Below, one piece after another: positions 8,956 through 18,257 of a DNA stretch of 64,000 nt; within the stretch, counting starts at the first letter, position 1; each line of letters begins with the position of its first letter. The position numbers were made by a program, and so were the translations under genes. This DNA is from Bacteroidales bacterium. GTDB taxonomy: Bacteria; Bacteroidota; Bacteroidia; Bacteroidales; UBA12077. The stretch covers positions 970,920 to 1,034,919 of the forward strand of contig JAEINU010000001.1 of NCBI GenBank assembly GCA_016342685.1, read 5' to 3'. A model generated the notes under the pieces. It did not search any database, was not told the DNA's origin, and saw only the letters and a list, made by a program, of their open reading frames with translations.

Positions 8956-10170
8956 ATAAAATAAATTCTACTTTTCGAGATTTATTCATTTCAATGCTCG
9001 ATTTTATTTCACCTTTCCCATTAGATTTTAATCGAACTGGATCAATTCCATTTATTTTAAAATATTCTTTTACTTGATCTGCTCTTTCTTGAGAAAGTTT
9101 AAGATTATAAATATCAGTTCCTGATTCATCCGCATATCCATTTATTTGTAAATCATAATAAGAATAATCTAATATATCATAAATATAATCTAACAACTCT
9201 GCAGATTCTAGTTTTATTTCCGACGAATTCAAATTGAAATAAATGGGCAGTAAAATATGTGTTTTTTCATTTTCTGATTCAATTATTAGGCTATCCTTAC
9301 TGAAGGTCTTATAATAGTCTTCTAAATTCTTAATGGTAGGATTAACTTTTCTTCCATCACTTATAAATGAGTTTCCTTTAAGAAAGATCCAGGAGTCGTA
9401 TTTTCGATCACCAATATCCGCAATTGCTATTTTGAAATGATACCATTGGTAAGGTTTTAATCTTATTCCAGTTGTTATTGGTTTTGTGTAGCCGTCGAAC
9501 TGAAAAAGATAATTGTTTTCGCAAAACTGTTTTTCTCTTTCTATATTGTCATTATGCTTATATTCTATTTGATTATTAGCAATATAATAATCAGAATTGT
9601 GTTCATTGTTTATTAGATCAATCGTAATTGGAGTATTTCTGTTTGGAAGAACAGCAATATTTCTCTGAAGTTTTGTTTCTAGGTCTTTGATAAAAAACCA
9701 AAAATATCACTAACACCCTTTTTTACATATTCAGGATATTCTTCTGATGCAAACTGAAATACAAAACGAATACTATCAGTTAACGACATGAAATCAAATT
9801 CCAGAATGGATGAATCAAAGGTTTTTAAATTATTTATTGCAGATAAATCTATATCCCCTTTTGCATGATTTTCATTCGAAGCTGTGCCATCATTAGGTCC
9901 CATTGCATCTTTCGCTTTTCCAGAGCTTAAAACTATTCCGCTTGCAGGAAGGTCGTTGAATTTACTTTTGTATTGGAATAATCCTAAAGCATTATTCATG
10001 CCTGAATATGAAATGTTTTTAATTTTTATTCCATTGTGATTTTTGCTTAAAAGATGATTATAAACCAACTCTTTTGCTTGACAATGGTTTTCGATTCTAA
10101 AAGTTTGTGATTTTAGATTACTGAATGAAAAAAATAAAAGAATTAGAAAAACGAATTTTAAATTCATCAA
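8936..10170 (-). pseudogene. Choice-of-anchor-L protein with C-terminal OmpA domain, broken by a frameshift
   Basis: The track shows a 163-residue N-terminal ORF (9679-10170) and a 98-residue C-terminal ORF (8936-9232). I translated the gap by hand in the second frame and it is open and on-family. The N-terminal part has a signal peptide (FSNLKSQ) and a choice-of-anchor-L core with FQFASEEYPEYV. After the break the chain continues FIKDLETKLQRN and then YHFKIAIADIGDRKYDS, typical of that domain, and ends in an OmpA-like peptidoglycan-binding module (INGYADESGTD, LSQERADQVKEYF). The break lies in a run of six T in gene sense (about 9687-9696); seven would restore one frame. Likely role: a surface protein tethered to the wall. 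Confidence 0.78.
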
Positions 10171-10172
10171 TA

Positions 10173-10514
10173 TTAGAATAAATTCAATATCTCATCAACC
10201 TGTACACTTTTTTCATCGTAGATTACAGAGTAACTCCCTAATTCAAGTTGTGTTTTTTCTTGAATTAAATCAATTAAAAATTCAACACAAGGAACATCAA
10301 ATTCTTTACTATTAACATATATAGCAACGGCTTCCAATTGAATGCTGATATCTTCTAGCTGAACACCTTCAGGGAATTCTTTTTTTAGTTCATTAATATC
10401 ATCGCCTGTAAATATATCTGTTAACAAACCGTTTAAGCTTGTAATTGTTTCTTCAATTAGTTGATCTTTAGTCTTGTTTTGAAAGATTAGGCTTTCTATT
10501 TTATCCTGTAACAT
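10173..10514 (-). CDS. Small acidic protein of unknown function
   Basis: 113 residues with no signal peptide and no membrane segment, acidic and predicted largely helical at the start (LIFQNKTKDQLIEETITSLN) with a more mixed C-terminal half (LELGSYSVIYDEKSVQVDEI). I do not recognise a family. The stop lies two bases before the start of the choice-of-anchor-L gene, so both are very likely transcribed together, this one first. The tight coupling could mean a cytoplasmic partner for that surface protein, but nothing in the sequence proves it. Confidence 0.6.
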   Translation of the reverse strand: MLQDKIESLIFQNKTKDQLIEETITSLNGLLTDIFTGDDINELKKEFPEGVQLEDISIQLEAVAIYVNSKEFDVPCVEFLIDLIQEKTQLELGSYSVIYDEKSVQVDEILNLF

Positions 10515-10612
10515 TTTGTTTTATTTTAAAGGTTAAATTTAATCCGAAATTAAGTAAAAGATTTAAGATAGAAAAATTAGCAAAAGCATATATACATAAC
10601 ATAATTGGAAGT

Positions 10613-10644
10613 ATTGGATTAAATATAAATACATTTTATATTTG
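10613..10644 (+). promoter_or_regulatory. Candidate promoter ATTG-N20-TATATTTG
   Basis: A TATATTTG box (10637-10644) matches the Bacteroidota TAnnTTTG element exactly. An ATTG 20 bases upstream stands in for TTTG. The gene start is 17 bases downstream. Confidence 0.5.
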
Positions 10645-10661
10645 GATTAAATTTAAAGAAG

Positions 10662-11300
10662 ATGAGAGAGTTTTCAATTATTGCAGTATCATTAATAAAC
10701 TTAATAATAGGGGTAAGATATTGTATCTTAACATATAATAAAAAAATAAAACCAGTCTTAGCGATGTGGGTATTTTTTTCTATTGCAGTAGCTATGAGTT
10801 TAACAACTTATATGGCGAATGATAATTTTAGTATGTGGGATAACGTACTAAATACTACCGATTTAATAATGGTAACAGCAGTAGCCATAATGATATTTTT
10901 TTTTGGTGATAAAAGCTCTAAGTTTTCAAAATTTGATAAAATATGTTTGATAGCTGTTATACTTATTACCTTATTTTGGTTTGTTACTAAAACGCATTTT
11001 TTATCTCATTTAATGATTCAAAGTGTATTAGTAATCGCTTATTTTCCAGTGATTAAAAGGTTGTGGCAATCGAAAGAAAACACAGAACCATTTTCTGTTT
11101 GGATACTAATGATGATAGCTCCGATTTTTGCATTGCTTTCAAGTAAGGGTATCTTAGCTGCAGTTTATTCGGGAAGAGCAATTGCATCAACAGGATTGCT
11201 TATTGTTTTAATGCTTCGAGTAGAATATTTAAATAAGAGAAATACTGAAAAAGAATATTTGAAGATAAAAACAAGATTTTTAAATAAAATAAGAAAATGA
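10662..11300 (+). CDS. Polytopic membrane protein of unknown function
   Basis: 212 residues, mostly hydrophobic, with about six to seven predicted membrane helices (for example MVTAVAIMIFFF, CLIAVILITLFWFV, GLLIVLMLRV) and a short basic C-terminal tail rich in Lys/Arg. No signal peptide distinct from the first helix and no catalytic motif that I recognise. The size and helix count recall small transporters and sensor membrane domains, but no signature supports either. It has its own promoter-like sequence and ends at a terminator shared with the convergent CPBP gene. Confidence 0.65.
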   Translation: MREFSIIAVSLINLIIGVRYCILTYNKKIKPVLAMWVFFSIAVAMSLTTYMANDNFSMWDNVLNTTDLIMVTAVAIMIFFFGDKSSKFSKFDKICLIAVILITLFWFVTKTHFLSHLMIQSVLVIAYFPVIKRLWQSKENTEPFSVWILMMIAPIFALLSSKGILAAVYSGRAIASTGLLIVLMLRVEYLNKRNTEKEYLKIKTRFLNKIRK

Positions 11301-11330
11301 AAAGAGCGTATTTTACTACGCTCTTTTTTA
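11301..11330. terminator. Bidirectional intrinsic terminator
   Basis: Perfect ten-base stem AAAGAGCGTA / TACGCTCTTT, loop TTTTAC, then a T run. It sits between convergent genes. Confidence 0.85.
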
Positions 11331-11333
11331 TAT

Positions 11334-12272
11334 TTATTCTGATACTTCTGGAGTTATTTTTGCGAATAATTTCTTAAACGATCCCCATTTATACTTGTAG
11401 GATATTATGAAAAGAAATATTCCTGAGAATATTAATAATTCATACAGACTAAAAACGGGATCAACTACTTCAGCTTTTAAAATAGCAGGTGTTTGTAATA
11501 CGGAACTATCATGTGTTACAAGCAAAGAACTCAATACATTATTTACAACATGAACCCCAATGGCAATTTCTAAACCTTCGTCCATAATTACACAAATTGC
11601 AAAGACCAATCCCAATGTGATATATTGAGGAAGCATAAGAGCAACTCCATATTCTTTAACTTCAGGATTTGTTAAATGCATTACTCCAAATAAAACAGAG
11701 GTAACAATTAATGGAATCCATGTATTTTTAGTTAATACAGCCAAGCCTTGTTGAAAATACCCACGAAATATAACTTCTTCAAAGGTAGCTTGCAGTGTAA
11801 TAAATACGATACTTATAAAAAACAGTGTTATAAATTGACTTGGATTAAATTGAACGGTGTAATCTTCTGGGTTTAGATTATAGCTTACGATCAAACTAAT
11901 TATCATTAATCCACCCCAAACTCCAATTGCAAAAAAGAATCTGCTAAAATCAAATTTATTCCTTCCAGTTAATGTGTCAGTAATACTTCTTTCATGTAAT
12001 GGCTTTATTAATAAAATAAATGCTATTAGTCCTGCAGCAAATGGAATTAACATTAGAAATAATCCCAAGTTTGAATTTATACCTAATAATGAAAAATCTG
12101 TAAGGTTCGATGAGTTTAGCTCTAAACCTTTGCTCAAAGCTTGAGCTGCAGCAACTATGCTAAAGGGAATGCTTCCCAATTGTGTTACCACAAAAACAAT
12201 AGCTATCATTATTATATATCTCCACCAACAATTTTTCCCTAGAAATGCTTTTGTAAAATACTTGTTTGTCAT
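11334..12272 (-). CDS. CPBP (CAAX-like) intramembrane metalloprotease
   Basis: Integral membrane protein of the CPBP/Abi/Rce1 family. The three family motifs are present in order: TFEEVIFRGYF (EExxxR), FGVMHLTNP (FxxxH) and HVVNNVL (HxxxN). Roughly eight membrane helices cover most of the 312 residues. Family members cleave within or near the membrane; bacterial roles include peptide maturation, bacteriocin immunity and protein secretion, and neither neighbour indicates which applies here. The gene is transcribed alone and ends in a terminator shared with the convergent membrane-protein gene. Confidence 0.87.
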   Translation of the reverse strand: MTNKYFTKAFLGKNCWWRYIIMIAIVFVVTQLGSIPFSIVAAAQALSKGLELNSSNLTDFSLLGINSNLGLFLMLIPFAAGLIAFILLIKPLHERSITDTLTGRNKFDFSRFFFAIGVWGGLMIISLIVSYNLNPEDYTVQFNPSQFITLFFISIVFITLQATFEEVIFRGYFQQGLAVLTKNTWIPLIVTSVLFGVMHLTNPEVKEYGVALMLPQYITLGLVFAICVIMDEGLEIAIGVHVVNNVLSSLLVTHDSSVLQTPAILKAEVVDPVFSLYELLIFSGIFLFIISYKYKWGSFKKLFAKITPEVSE

Positions 12273-12457
12273 ATCGATTAAATTTATTAATGTTTTTGGG
12301 TTAGTATATCAAGTTTCGAAATTATTACAAAATAATAGAATTAAATATTAAGGCTTATTAAAAACCGCACTTAGATTTGAAAATAGAATGTTTTATTCCG
12401 TATTTTAAAAATAACTTTATTAAATCTATTTATAGATGAATAATTGCAAATAATTAA

Positions 12458-12465
12458 TATTTTTG
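12458..12465 (+). promoter_or_regulatory. Candidate -7 box (TATTTTTG) of the sugar transporter
   Basis: TATTTTTG matches TAnnTTTG and lies 25 bases before the ATG at 12491. No convincing TTTG was found at the standard spacing. Confidence 0.35.
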
Positions 12466-12490
12466 TTCTGATTAATCTAATTTCTACTAA

Positions 12491-13780
12491 ATGAACTCAA
12501 GCAAAAAACAGTTTGTAACTTCAATGATAATCATTGGAGTTTTATTTTTTCTTTTTGGTTTTATAACCTGGTTAAATGGAATTTTAATTCCTTATTTAAA
12601 AATCGCATGTGAGCTAAATAATCTGCAATCTCTAATGGTTGCCTTTTCATTTTATATAGCATACTTTGTTATGGCTATTCCTTCGGGTTGGGTTTTGAAA
12701 AGAACAGGTTTTAAGAAAGGTATGATGTTTGGTTTATGGATTATGGCTATAGGTGCTCTTGTCTTTATTCCTGCAGCATATACTCGTTCGTTTCCTTTAT
12801 TCCTGTTTGGATTATTTATTATGGGAACAGGACTTACAGTATTGCAAAACTCGTCAAATCCATATATAACTATAATTGGGCCTGTAGAAACTGCTGCAAG
12901 CAGGATTAGCATAATGGGAATATGTAATAAGATTGCAGGAGCTCTTGCTCCAATAATTCTAGCTTATTTTATTCTTAACGATGGAGATAGCTTTGTGGAA
13001 AGCTTAAAAACTATGGCGCCAGATGCAAAAAGTCTAGCCCTTGATGCACTTGCTGCAAGAGCAATTGCTCCATATACCGTAATTGCAATAAGTTTGTTTT
13101 TGCTCGGGATTATGATGCGTTATTCTCCATTACCTGAGATTGAAAATGAGGATGAATCCGAAACTGAAAAAGATTCTAATGACAATGAAGTAGCCAGTAT
13201 ATTTCATCTTCCTCATTTATGGATGGGAGCGATAGCTTTGTTTTTTTATGTGGGAGTAGAAGTTATTGCTGGAGATACTATTATCCGATATGGAATGCTT
13301 TTAGGTATTGATATTGCTGATGCAAAAATTTATACAAGCTATACCTTAGTAGCAATGATCGTTGGATATGTTCTTATAGGACTAATTCTTATACCAAAGA
13401 TTATTTCTCAGCGAGTTGCTTTAGTATTAAGTGCTGTATTAGGAATTGCGTTTACCTTAGCTGCTATATTTACATCTGGACCTACATCTGTCTTTTTTAT
13501 TGCAATGCTAGGATTTGCAAATGCAATTGTATGGCCTGCAATTTGGCCACTTGCTATTCATAATACAGGTAAGCATATAAAAACTGCGTCTTCACTTTTA
13601 ATTATGGCAATTGCCGGTGGTGCTACACTTCCATTAATATGGGGTGCTTTTGCAGATTATTTTGCCGGACAACCTCAAAATGCGTATTGGATATGTATTC
13701 CTTGTTACCTTATAATTTTTTATTTTAGTATGTGGGGATATAAATTGAAGCCTAGAAAAGTTTTAAATAAGATTGCTTAA
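12491..13780 (+). CDS. Sugar:H+ symporter of the MFS (FucP/GluP-like)
   Basis: Inner-membrane sugar importer of the FucP/glucose-galactose transporter group. Twelve predicted helices span 429 residues; the first carries the family-typical FGFITWLNGILIPYLK, and helix 4 has GTGLTVLQNSSNPYITI, a conserved FucP/GluP stretch. A charged, Asp/Glu-rich central loop (NEDESETEKDSNDNE) separates the two six-helix halves. It is followed 175 bases later by a sugar-phosphate nucleotidyltransferase, so import and activation of a hexose may be linked. The transported sugar (glucose, galactose, fucose or an amino sugar) cannot be fixed from sequence alone. Confidence 0.87.
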   Translation: MNSSKKQFVTSMIIIGVLFFLFGFITWLNGILIPYLKIACELNNLQSLMVAFSFYIAYFVMAIPSGWVLKRTGFKKGMMFGLWIMAIGALVFIPAAYTRSFPLFLFGLFIMGTGLTVLQNSSNPYITIIGPVETAASRISIMGICNKIAGALAPIILAYFILNDGDSFVESLKTMAPDAKSLALDALAARAIAPYTVIAISLFLLGIMMRYSPLPEIENEDESETEKDSNDNEVASIFHLPHLWMGAIALFFYVGVEVIAGDTIIRYGMLLGIDIADAKIYTSYTLVAMIVGYVLIGLILIPKIISQRVALVLSAVLGIAFTLAAIFTSGPTSVFFIAMLGFANAIVWPAIWPLAIHNTGKHIKTASSLLIMAIAGGATLPLIWGAFADYFAGQPQNAYWICIPCYLIIFYFSMWGYKLKPRKVLNKIA

Positions 13781-13955
13781 AATATTGAGAGATAAGGATA
13801 AGAAGTATCCTAAACTAAGATTGTAATTAAAATTAGAAATAGACGGGAATTATTAATTCTGCTATCAAATCTCAATACTATTATCTTGTTACTTTTAAGA
13901 ATCATCAGTAATTTTACAATCTATAAACCTTAAACTTTTAACCTTTAACAAAAGT

Positions 13956-14858
13956 ATGGATTTAACATTATTAGTATTAGCAGCAGGAATGGGCAGCCGC
14001 TATGGTGGATTAAAACAACTGGATCAGGTTGGCCCAAGTGGAGAAACTATTATTGATTACTCAGTATATGACGCAATTGAAGCGGGTTTTAATAAAGTAG
14101 TTTTCATTATTCGAAGGGATATTGAAAAGGAAATGAAAGAGTTATTATTTGATAAATACAGCAAGAAAATAAAGATCGAATATGTATTTCAGGAGTTAGA
14201 AAATGTACCTGAAGGAGTTGCTTTTCCTGCAGATAGAGTTAAACCTTGGGGAACAGGGCATGCAGTATTAATGGCTAAAGATGTAATTAATGAGCCATTT
14301 GTTGTTATTAATGCAGATGATTTTTATGGTAAAAGTGCTTTCAAAGTAGTTGCCGATTATATGAATAGTCAGCAAGGAGATCTGAAAGGAAAGAATTGCA
14401 TGGCAGGTTATTTATTAAAAAACACACTTTCTGAGCATGGAACAGTTTCACGTGGTGTTTGTAAAGTTAACAATGAAAACGAACTTGTTGAAGTTACAGA
14501 ACGAACTAAAATAGGCTTGGAGAACAATAAAATTATTGCTGATGATAATGGAAATAATCTTGAATTAAATGGTGATTCTTTTGTTTCGATGAATTTTTGG
14601 GGTTTTACTCCAGATGTATTTGCAGAGCTTGAATCTGAATTTAAGAAATTTATACTAGAGAATGCAGATAATATTAAGTCAGAATATTATATTCCATCAA
14701 TAGTAAGTCATCAAATAAACAATAATTTGGCAACGGTTAAAGTACTTCAAGCTACCGATCAGTGGTTTGGAGTAACTTACAAAGAAGACAAACCTGTTGT
14801 TGTAGAAAAAATGAAGGCACTTACAGATGCAGGTGAATACCCTGAACGACTTTGGTAA
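13956..14858 (+). CDS. Sugar-1-phosphate nucleotidyltransferase family protein
   Basis: Cytoplasmic NTP-transferase fold enzyme that likely joins a nucleoside triphosphate to a sugar-1-phosphate. The N-terminal nucleotide-binding signature is LVLAAGMGSRYGGLKQL, followed by a metal-binding Asp in VVINADDFYG and a second conserved block with KSEYYIPSIVSHQI. The length of 300 is normal for this group, and it lacks the C-terminal left-handed helix of GlmU-type enzymes. It follows an MFS sugar transporter in the same direction. In many Bacteroidota a related gene sits beside a sugar kinase; no kinase is present here. Exact nucleotide and sugar are unknown. Confidence 0.82.
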   Translation: MDLTLLVLAAGMGSRYGGLKQLDQVGPSGETIIDYSVYDAIEAGFNKVVFIIRRDIEKEMKELLFDKYSKKIKIEYVFQELENVPEGVAFPADRVKPWGTGHAVLMAKDVINEPFVVINADDFYGKSAFKVVADYMNSQQGDLKGKNCMAGYLLKNTLSEHGTVSRGVCKVNNENELVEVTERTKIGLENNKIIADDNGNNLELNGDSFVSMNFWGFTPDVFAELESEFKKFILENADNIKSEYYIPSIVSHQINNNLATVKVLQATDQWFGVTYKEDKPVVVEKMKALTDAGEYPERLW

Positions 14859-14875
14859 TAGTATATATATTATAG

Positions 14876-14902
14876 AAGGGACTCGTTATGAGTCCCTTTT
14901 TT
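14876..14902. terminator. Bidirectional terminator
   Basis: AAGGGACTC / GAGTCCCTT with loop GTTAT and a following T run. It lies between the convergent nucleotidyltransferase and glycosidase genes and overlaps the last bases of the latter. Confidence 0.85.
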
Positions 14903-16886
14903 ATTCCAATAGAAGCATTAAGTAATGCGCTGCCGACCAACTAAAGTTATAAGATTCTAAACCTTCTCCTGTTATTGGTTGGTAATTTTCCCGAATCGCC
15001 GAGCCTTTGTCCAAAACACCTTCGGCATTTTCAATTAGCATTTTGGTTGCTAGATCTGCTTCAGTATTGTATCCATAATTTCGTAAAGCCTTAACTGCAA
15101 AATAAGCTTGGTCTAACCAAACTGGACCTCGCCAATAACCACCGTCAGGTTTAAATTTGGGATGATCTGCACATACGGTTGGGAAAGGAACTCTAGTTAG
15201 AAATTTAGAAGTGTTCATCATTGTTTTTGAAGCTTTTTCCGCTTGCTCTTTGCTTGCAATATTAGCCCATAATGGAATCCAGCCTTCAGGTCCCATAATT
15301 TTTATAAATTCTTCTCCATTAATATCAGTATCGTAAAACCAACCAGATTCATTATCCCAAAACTGTTGCTGGATTTTTGTTTTTAATTTAAGTGCATCTG
15401 ATTCGAACTTAACTTGATCCTTTTCAAAGCCTAATGCAATAGCAATTTTATTCATATATATTTTCTCAGCATACAAATAAGCATTTAAATCAACACTTTC
15501 CTGATTCAAAGAAAAAGCTTGATCGGAGTTTTTAAGTATATCGCTATCATCGAATCGAATGGCATTATCCATTCCACTTTCCCACTTGGCAGCTATCAAT
15601 GTTCCGTCGGTTGAACCATATTCACAAATACCATCCTTATCATGGTCACGCTCAGCATACCACCATTCATGATATTTATTAAGTTTAGGATACATTTCAG
15701 CCAAAAATGCTGCGTCACCTGTTTCTTCATATACTTTCCAAATTGCCCATCCAGAAAGAGGAGCCTTCGTATTTCTGTAATTATTTGCTTCTATACTTGT
15801 ATCTCGATAAACACAATCGGGAATGAATCCATTACTTTCCTGAAAGTCATACATTGCTCTAATTTGATTTTTAGCTAATCCCGAATTAAAATGAACCAAA
15901 GCTACAGCGTGCTTCCAACTATCCCAAGCCCAAAAGCCATGAAACCATTTGTAATGATAACTTGGAAAGCAGCCTTCGAAATTTAAGCCTTCGGCAGCCG
16001 ATCGCCAATTATTTTGAAGTGTTAGTATACATTTGCTAACTAGATTTAAATATGCTTCGTTGCGCCATTTTAAAGGAATTCGACTAATCACATCATTTAA
16101 TTGTTGATTCTTTTCGTTGATACGTTTTTTTAATAAATCATTGTAATTTATATTACTGATCTCAGAGTATAAATTATCTTGAAAACTAAATGATTGTTTA
16201 GTATAAATGATTGTTGATTTTCCAGATTTTAATTCTATTTGATTTAGTTTTAAAAGATATGAAGTATCGCATAGTATTATACTATCGATGTTTGCATGTG
16301 GAAAAGATAAATAACCAGTAACATTGCTTTTTTCGGAGTGGATGGAAATTGTATTGTTTTTTGAGTTTAAATGGATAAACTTATTAATGATTTTGCCAGA
16401 GAATACAGGATTAAATATTAATTCCTTATCAGTAATATTTTTAATTTTGGTTTGTATAATTGCAGTTCCCGATGATTCAAAAAATAGTTCTTGCTTAATT
16501 TCAATTTTATCAACCGATACAATCTGTTCTAAATGACTTAAGTAGGAATTCTGAACAATATTCTTAATCTCCGAATCTAATATGTTTTTACCTTGCTTAT
16601 CAATAATCTGAAGCTTAGAAAGGCATTTTGAAATCCACGCACCATTCTCTTGTGTCATTAGAAAAGGACCAGAAAAACCCAAAACTTGACTATTGGTATC
16701 AGGAAAGCTATATGAAAACCAAGCACCTTGATCTGAAAAAGAGAATATAGAACGATCGTAACTAGAATTGGGTGTTCCAGAAAATGAAATTGTATTTCCC
16801 TGATTTAGAATATTAAATTGACCTTTATCTGAACAGGAAAATATAAAAATGAAAGATAGTAAAACAAATAATCTGAATATTTTCAT
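14901..16886 (-). CDS. GH63/MGH1-like glycoside hydrolase lipoprotein
   Basis: Predicted (alpha/alpha)6-barrel glycosidase exported as a lipoprotein. The leader KIFRLFVLLSFIF ends in a lipobox-like IFSCSDKG. After a beta-rich N-terminal domain (to about residue 280) the barrel carries FHGFWAWDSWKHAVAL, IPDCVYRD, KWESGMDNAIRFDDSD, and the late GGYWRGPVWLDQAYFA, as in GH63 enzymes (processing alpha-glucosidase and YgjK relatives); WDSW and WESG carry plausible acid/base residues. The track starts at 16901 (MQSILMKIF...); I prefer MKIF at 16886, which gives a standard leader. Alternative: a GH37 trehalase-like enzyme. It is convergent with the sugar transporter/nucleotidyltransferase genes and may supply glucose-type sugars. 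Confidence 0.78.
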   Translation of the reverse strand: MKIFRLFVLLSFIFIFSCSDKGQFNILNQGNTISFSGTPNSSYDRSIFSFSDQGAWFSYSFPDTNSQVLGFSGPFLMTQENGAWISKCLSKLQIIDKQGKNILDSEIKNIVQNSYLSHLEQIVSVDKIEIKQELFFESSGTAIIQTKIKNITDKELIFNPVFSGKIINKFIHLNSKNNTISIHSEKSNVTGYLSFPHANIDSIILCDTSYLLKLNQIELKSGKSTIIYTKQSFSFQDNLYSEISNINYNDLLKKRINEKNQQLNDVISRIPLKWRNEAYLNLVSKCILTLQNNWRSAAEGLNFEGCFPSYHYKWFHGFWAWDSWKHAVALVHFNSGLAKNQIRAMYDFQESNGFIPDCVYRDTSIEANNYRNTKAPLSGWAIWKVYEETGDAAFLAEMYPKLNKYHEWWYAERDHDKDGICEYGSTDGTLIAAKWESGMDNAIRFDDSDILKNSDQAFSLNQESVDLNAYLYAEKIYMNKIAIALGFEKDQVKFESDALKLKTKIQQQFWDNESGWFYDTDINGEEFIKIMGPEGWIPLWANIASKEQAEKASKTMMNTSKFLTRVPFPTVCADHPKFKPDGGYWRGPVWLDQAYFAVKALRNYGYNTEADLATKMLIENAEGVLDKGSAIRENYQPITGEGLESYNFSWSAAHYLMLLLE

Positions 16887-16937
16887 AAGAATAGATTGCA
16901 TTTAAAATTTCTTAAATATAATCTATTTGAAATATTT

Positions 16938-17302
16938 TTACCAAGGATAATAATCATCCCACTCATCATCGTATAATTCAACGGTAATTCTTCTGTCATT
17001 ATAAAAATGAACATCATCTGCGGTGTAATCCTCTATGCTTGTATTACTTGAAGTTACCATAATGTTGTAAATATAGTCGTCTTTGGCGCTAAGCTCAAAC
17101 GTTTTGCTTTCTCCCGGTTTAATATTGCTTTTTAATCGGTTCGATCCATAACCCAAATTAGAATAGTAAACTCCTGTAATATCATACATAGTTGAATTAT
17201 TTTCAACTTCAAGGTAGGCTTCTTTTTTTAGAACGTCTGGTTTGTCACATGCATTTGAATTAGAAATGCACACATAATTAACACTAAATTAATGTTTTTC
17301 AT
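16938..17302 (-). CDS. Small secreted or lipoprotein of unknown function; signal peptide out of frame
   Basis: The track ORF (16938-17273) starts at a GTG and opens with CISNSNACDKPDVL, lacking a signal peptide. Upstream, an ATG at 17302 in another frame encodes MKNINLVLIMCAFLI, a textbook leader that then runs into a stop. One extra base near 17258 (ATT to ATTT in gene sense) would give MKNINLVLIMCAFLI-SNACDKPD, a leader followed by a Cys close to the mature N-terminus. The mature part (about 90 residues) is beta-rich (MYDITGVYYSNLG, KTFELSAKDDYIYNIMV) and ends in acidic/aromatic DDEWDDYYPW. No known family recognised. Either a frame error in the assembly or a damaged gene. Confidence 0.55.
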
Positions 17303-17439
17303 GATTTAGAATTTTTTAGTGGGTTGTGTAAAGTTATTAAATACTGAACCTTAAGTCAATATTGCTTGTTTTTAATATTATTAATTAGATTTTAATTAAT
17401 AAACTTTTTATCTTTATTAAATTCAAACATCACATAGAA

Positions 17440-18165
17440 ATGAATCATAGAATTTTAGTCTATACAGCAATATTTGTTTTGTCACTTTTAAGCCTTTCTT
17501 TCACTTTTAATCCAGGGTATAAGGATAAATATGAAAAAGTTCGCCAAAGAATGGTGAGAAATCAGATTGTTGCGCGTGGGATTAAAGATCAAAAGGTTAT
17601 TCAGGCAATGTTAAATGTTCAGAGGCATTTGTTTGTTCCAGCAAATAATGAACGAATGGCTTATGAAGACAGACCTTTACCAATTGGAGAAGGCCAAACA
17701 ATATCACAACCATATATTGTAGCATTAATGACCGAAACTTTAAATCTTAATGCAGACATGAAAGTACTTGAAATTGGTACTGGATCTGGTTATCAAGCGG
17801 CTATATTAGCAGAAATTGTAAAAGAAGTTTATTCTATTGAAATAATTGAATCTTTAACTTTAAGAGCTAAGAAAGTGCTTACGCATCTTAATTATAAGAA
17901 CATTGAGCTTAAAACTGGTGATGGATATAAGGGCTGGAAAGAGAATGCTCCTTTTGATGCCATTATTGTAACATGTGCTCCTGCAAATATTCCTGAGCCT
18001 CTAAAAGAGCAACTAAAGGAAGGTGGTAAAATGATTATTCCTTTAGGCGGAAGTATTGCTCAAGAACTTGTTTTGCTTGAAAAAGTGAATGGAGAATTGG
18101 TTAAAAAAGTGGTGCAATCGGTTCGATTTGTTCCAATGGTTCGTGATGACGGAAAACGTTACTAA
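17440..18165 (+). CDS. pcm: Protein-L-isoaspartate O-methyltransferase with N-terminal export signal
   Basis: SAM-dependent methyltransferase that repairs isoaspartyl damage in aged proteins. The core shows RMVRNQIVARGI, the substrate-site GEGQTISQPYIVALM, the SAM motif VLEIGTGSGYQAA, and a C-terminal RFVPMV stretch: all the PCMT landmarks. The N-terminus adds a hydrophobic leader of about 22 residues (AIFVLSLLSLSFTFNP) before the usual start of homology, so the enzyme is probably periplasmic or membrane-tethered. SAM is not normally available outside the cytoplasm, so membrane anchoring with the domain facing inward is an alternative. It stands alone, divergent from the small lipoprotein. 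Confidence 0.88.
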   Translation: MNHRILVYTAIFVLSLLSLSFTFNPGYKDKYEKVRQRMVRNQIVARGIKDQKVIQAMLNVQRHLFVPANNERMAYEDRPLPIGEGQTISQPYIVALMTETLNLNADMKVLEIGTGSGYQAAILAEIVKEVYSIEIIESLTLRAKKVLTHLNYKNIELKTGDGYKGWKENAPFDAIIVTCAPANIPEPLKEQLKEGGKMIIPLGGSIAQELVLLEKVNGELVKKVVQSVRFVPMVRDDGKRY

Positions 18166-18257
18166 TTCATATAAGATTGTCCTACCTTACTCATAATTAA
18201 ACCTTATTGCTTTTTGTTAATCTATATTAATAGTAAAAAATAATCTACAAAGAAGAT

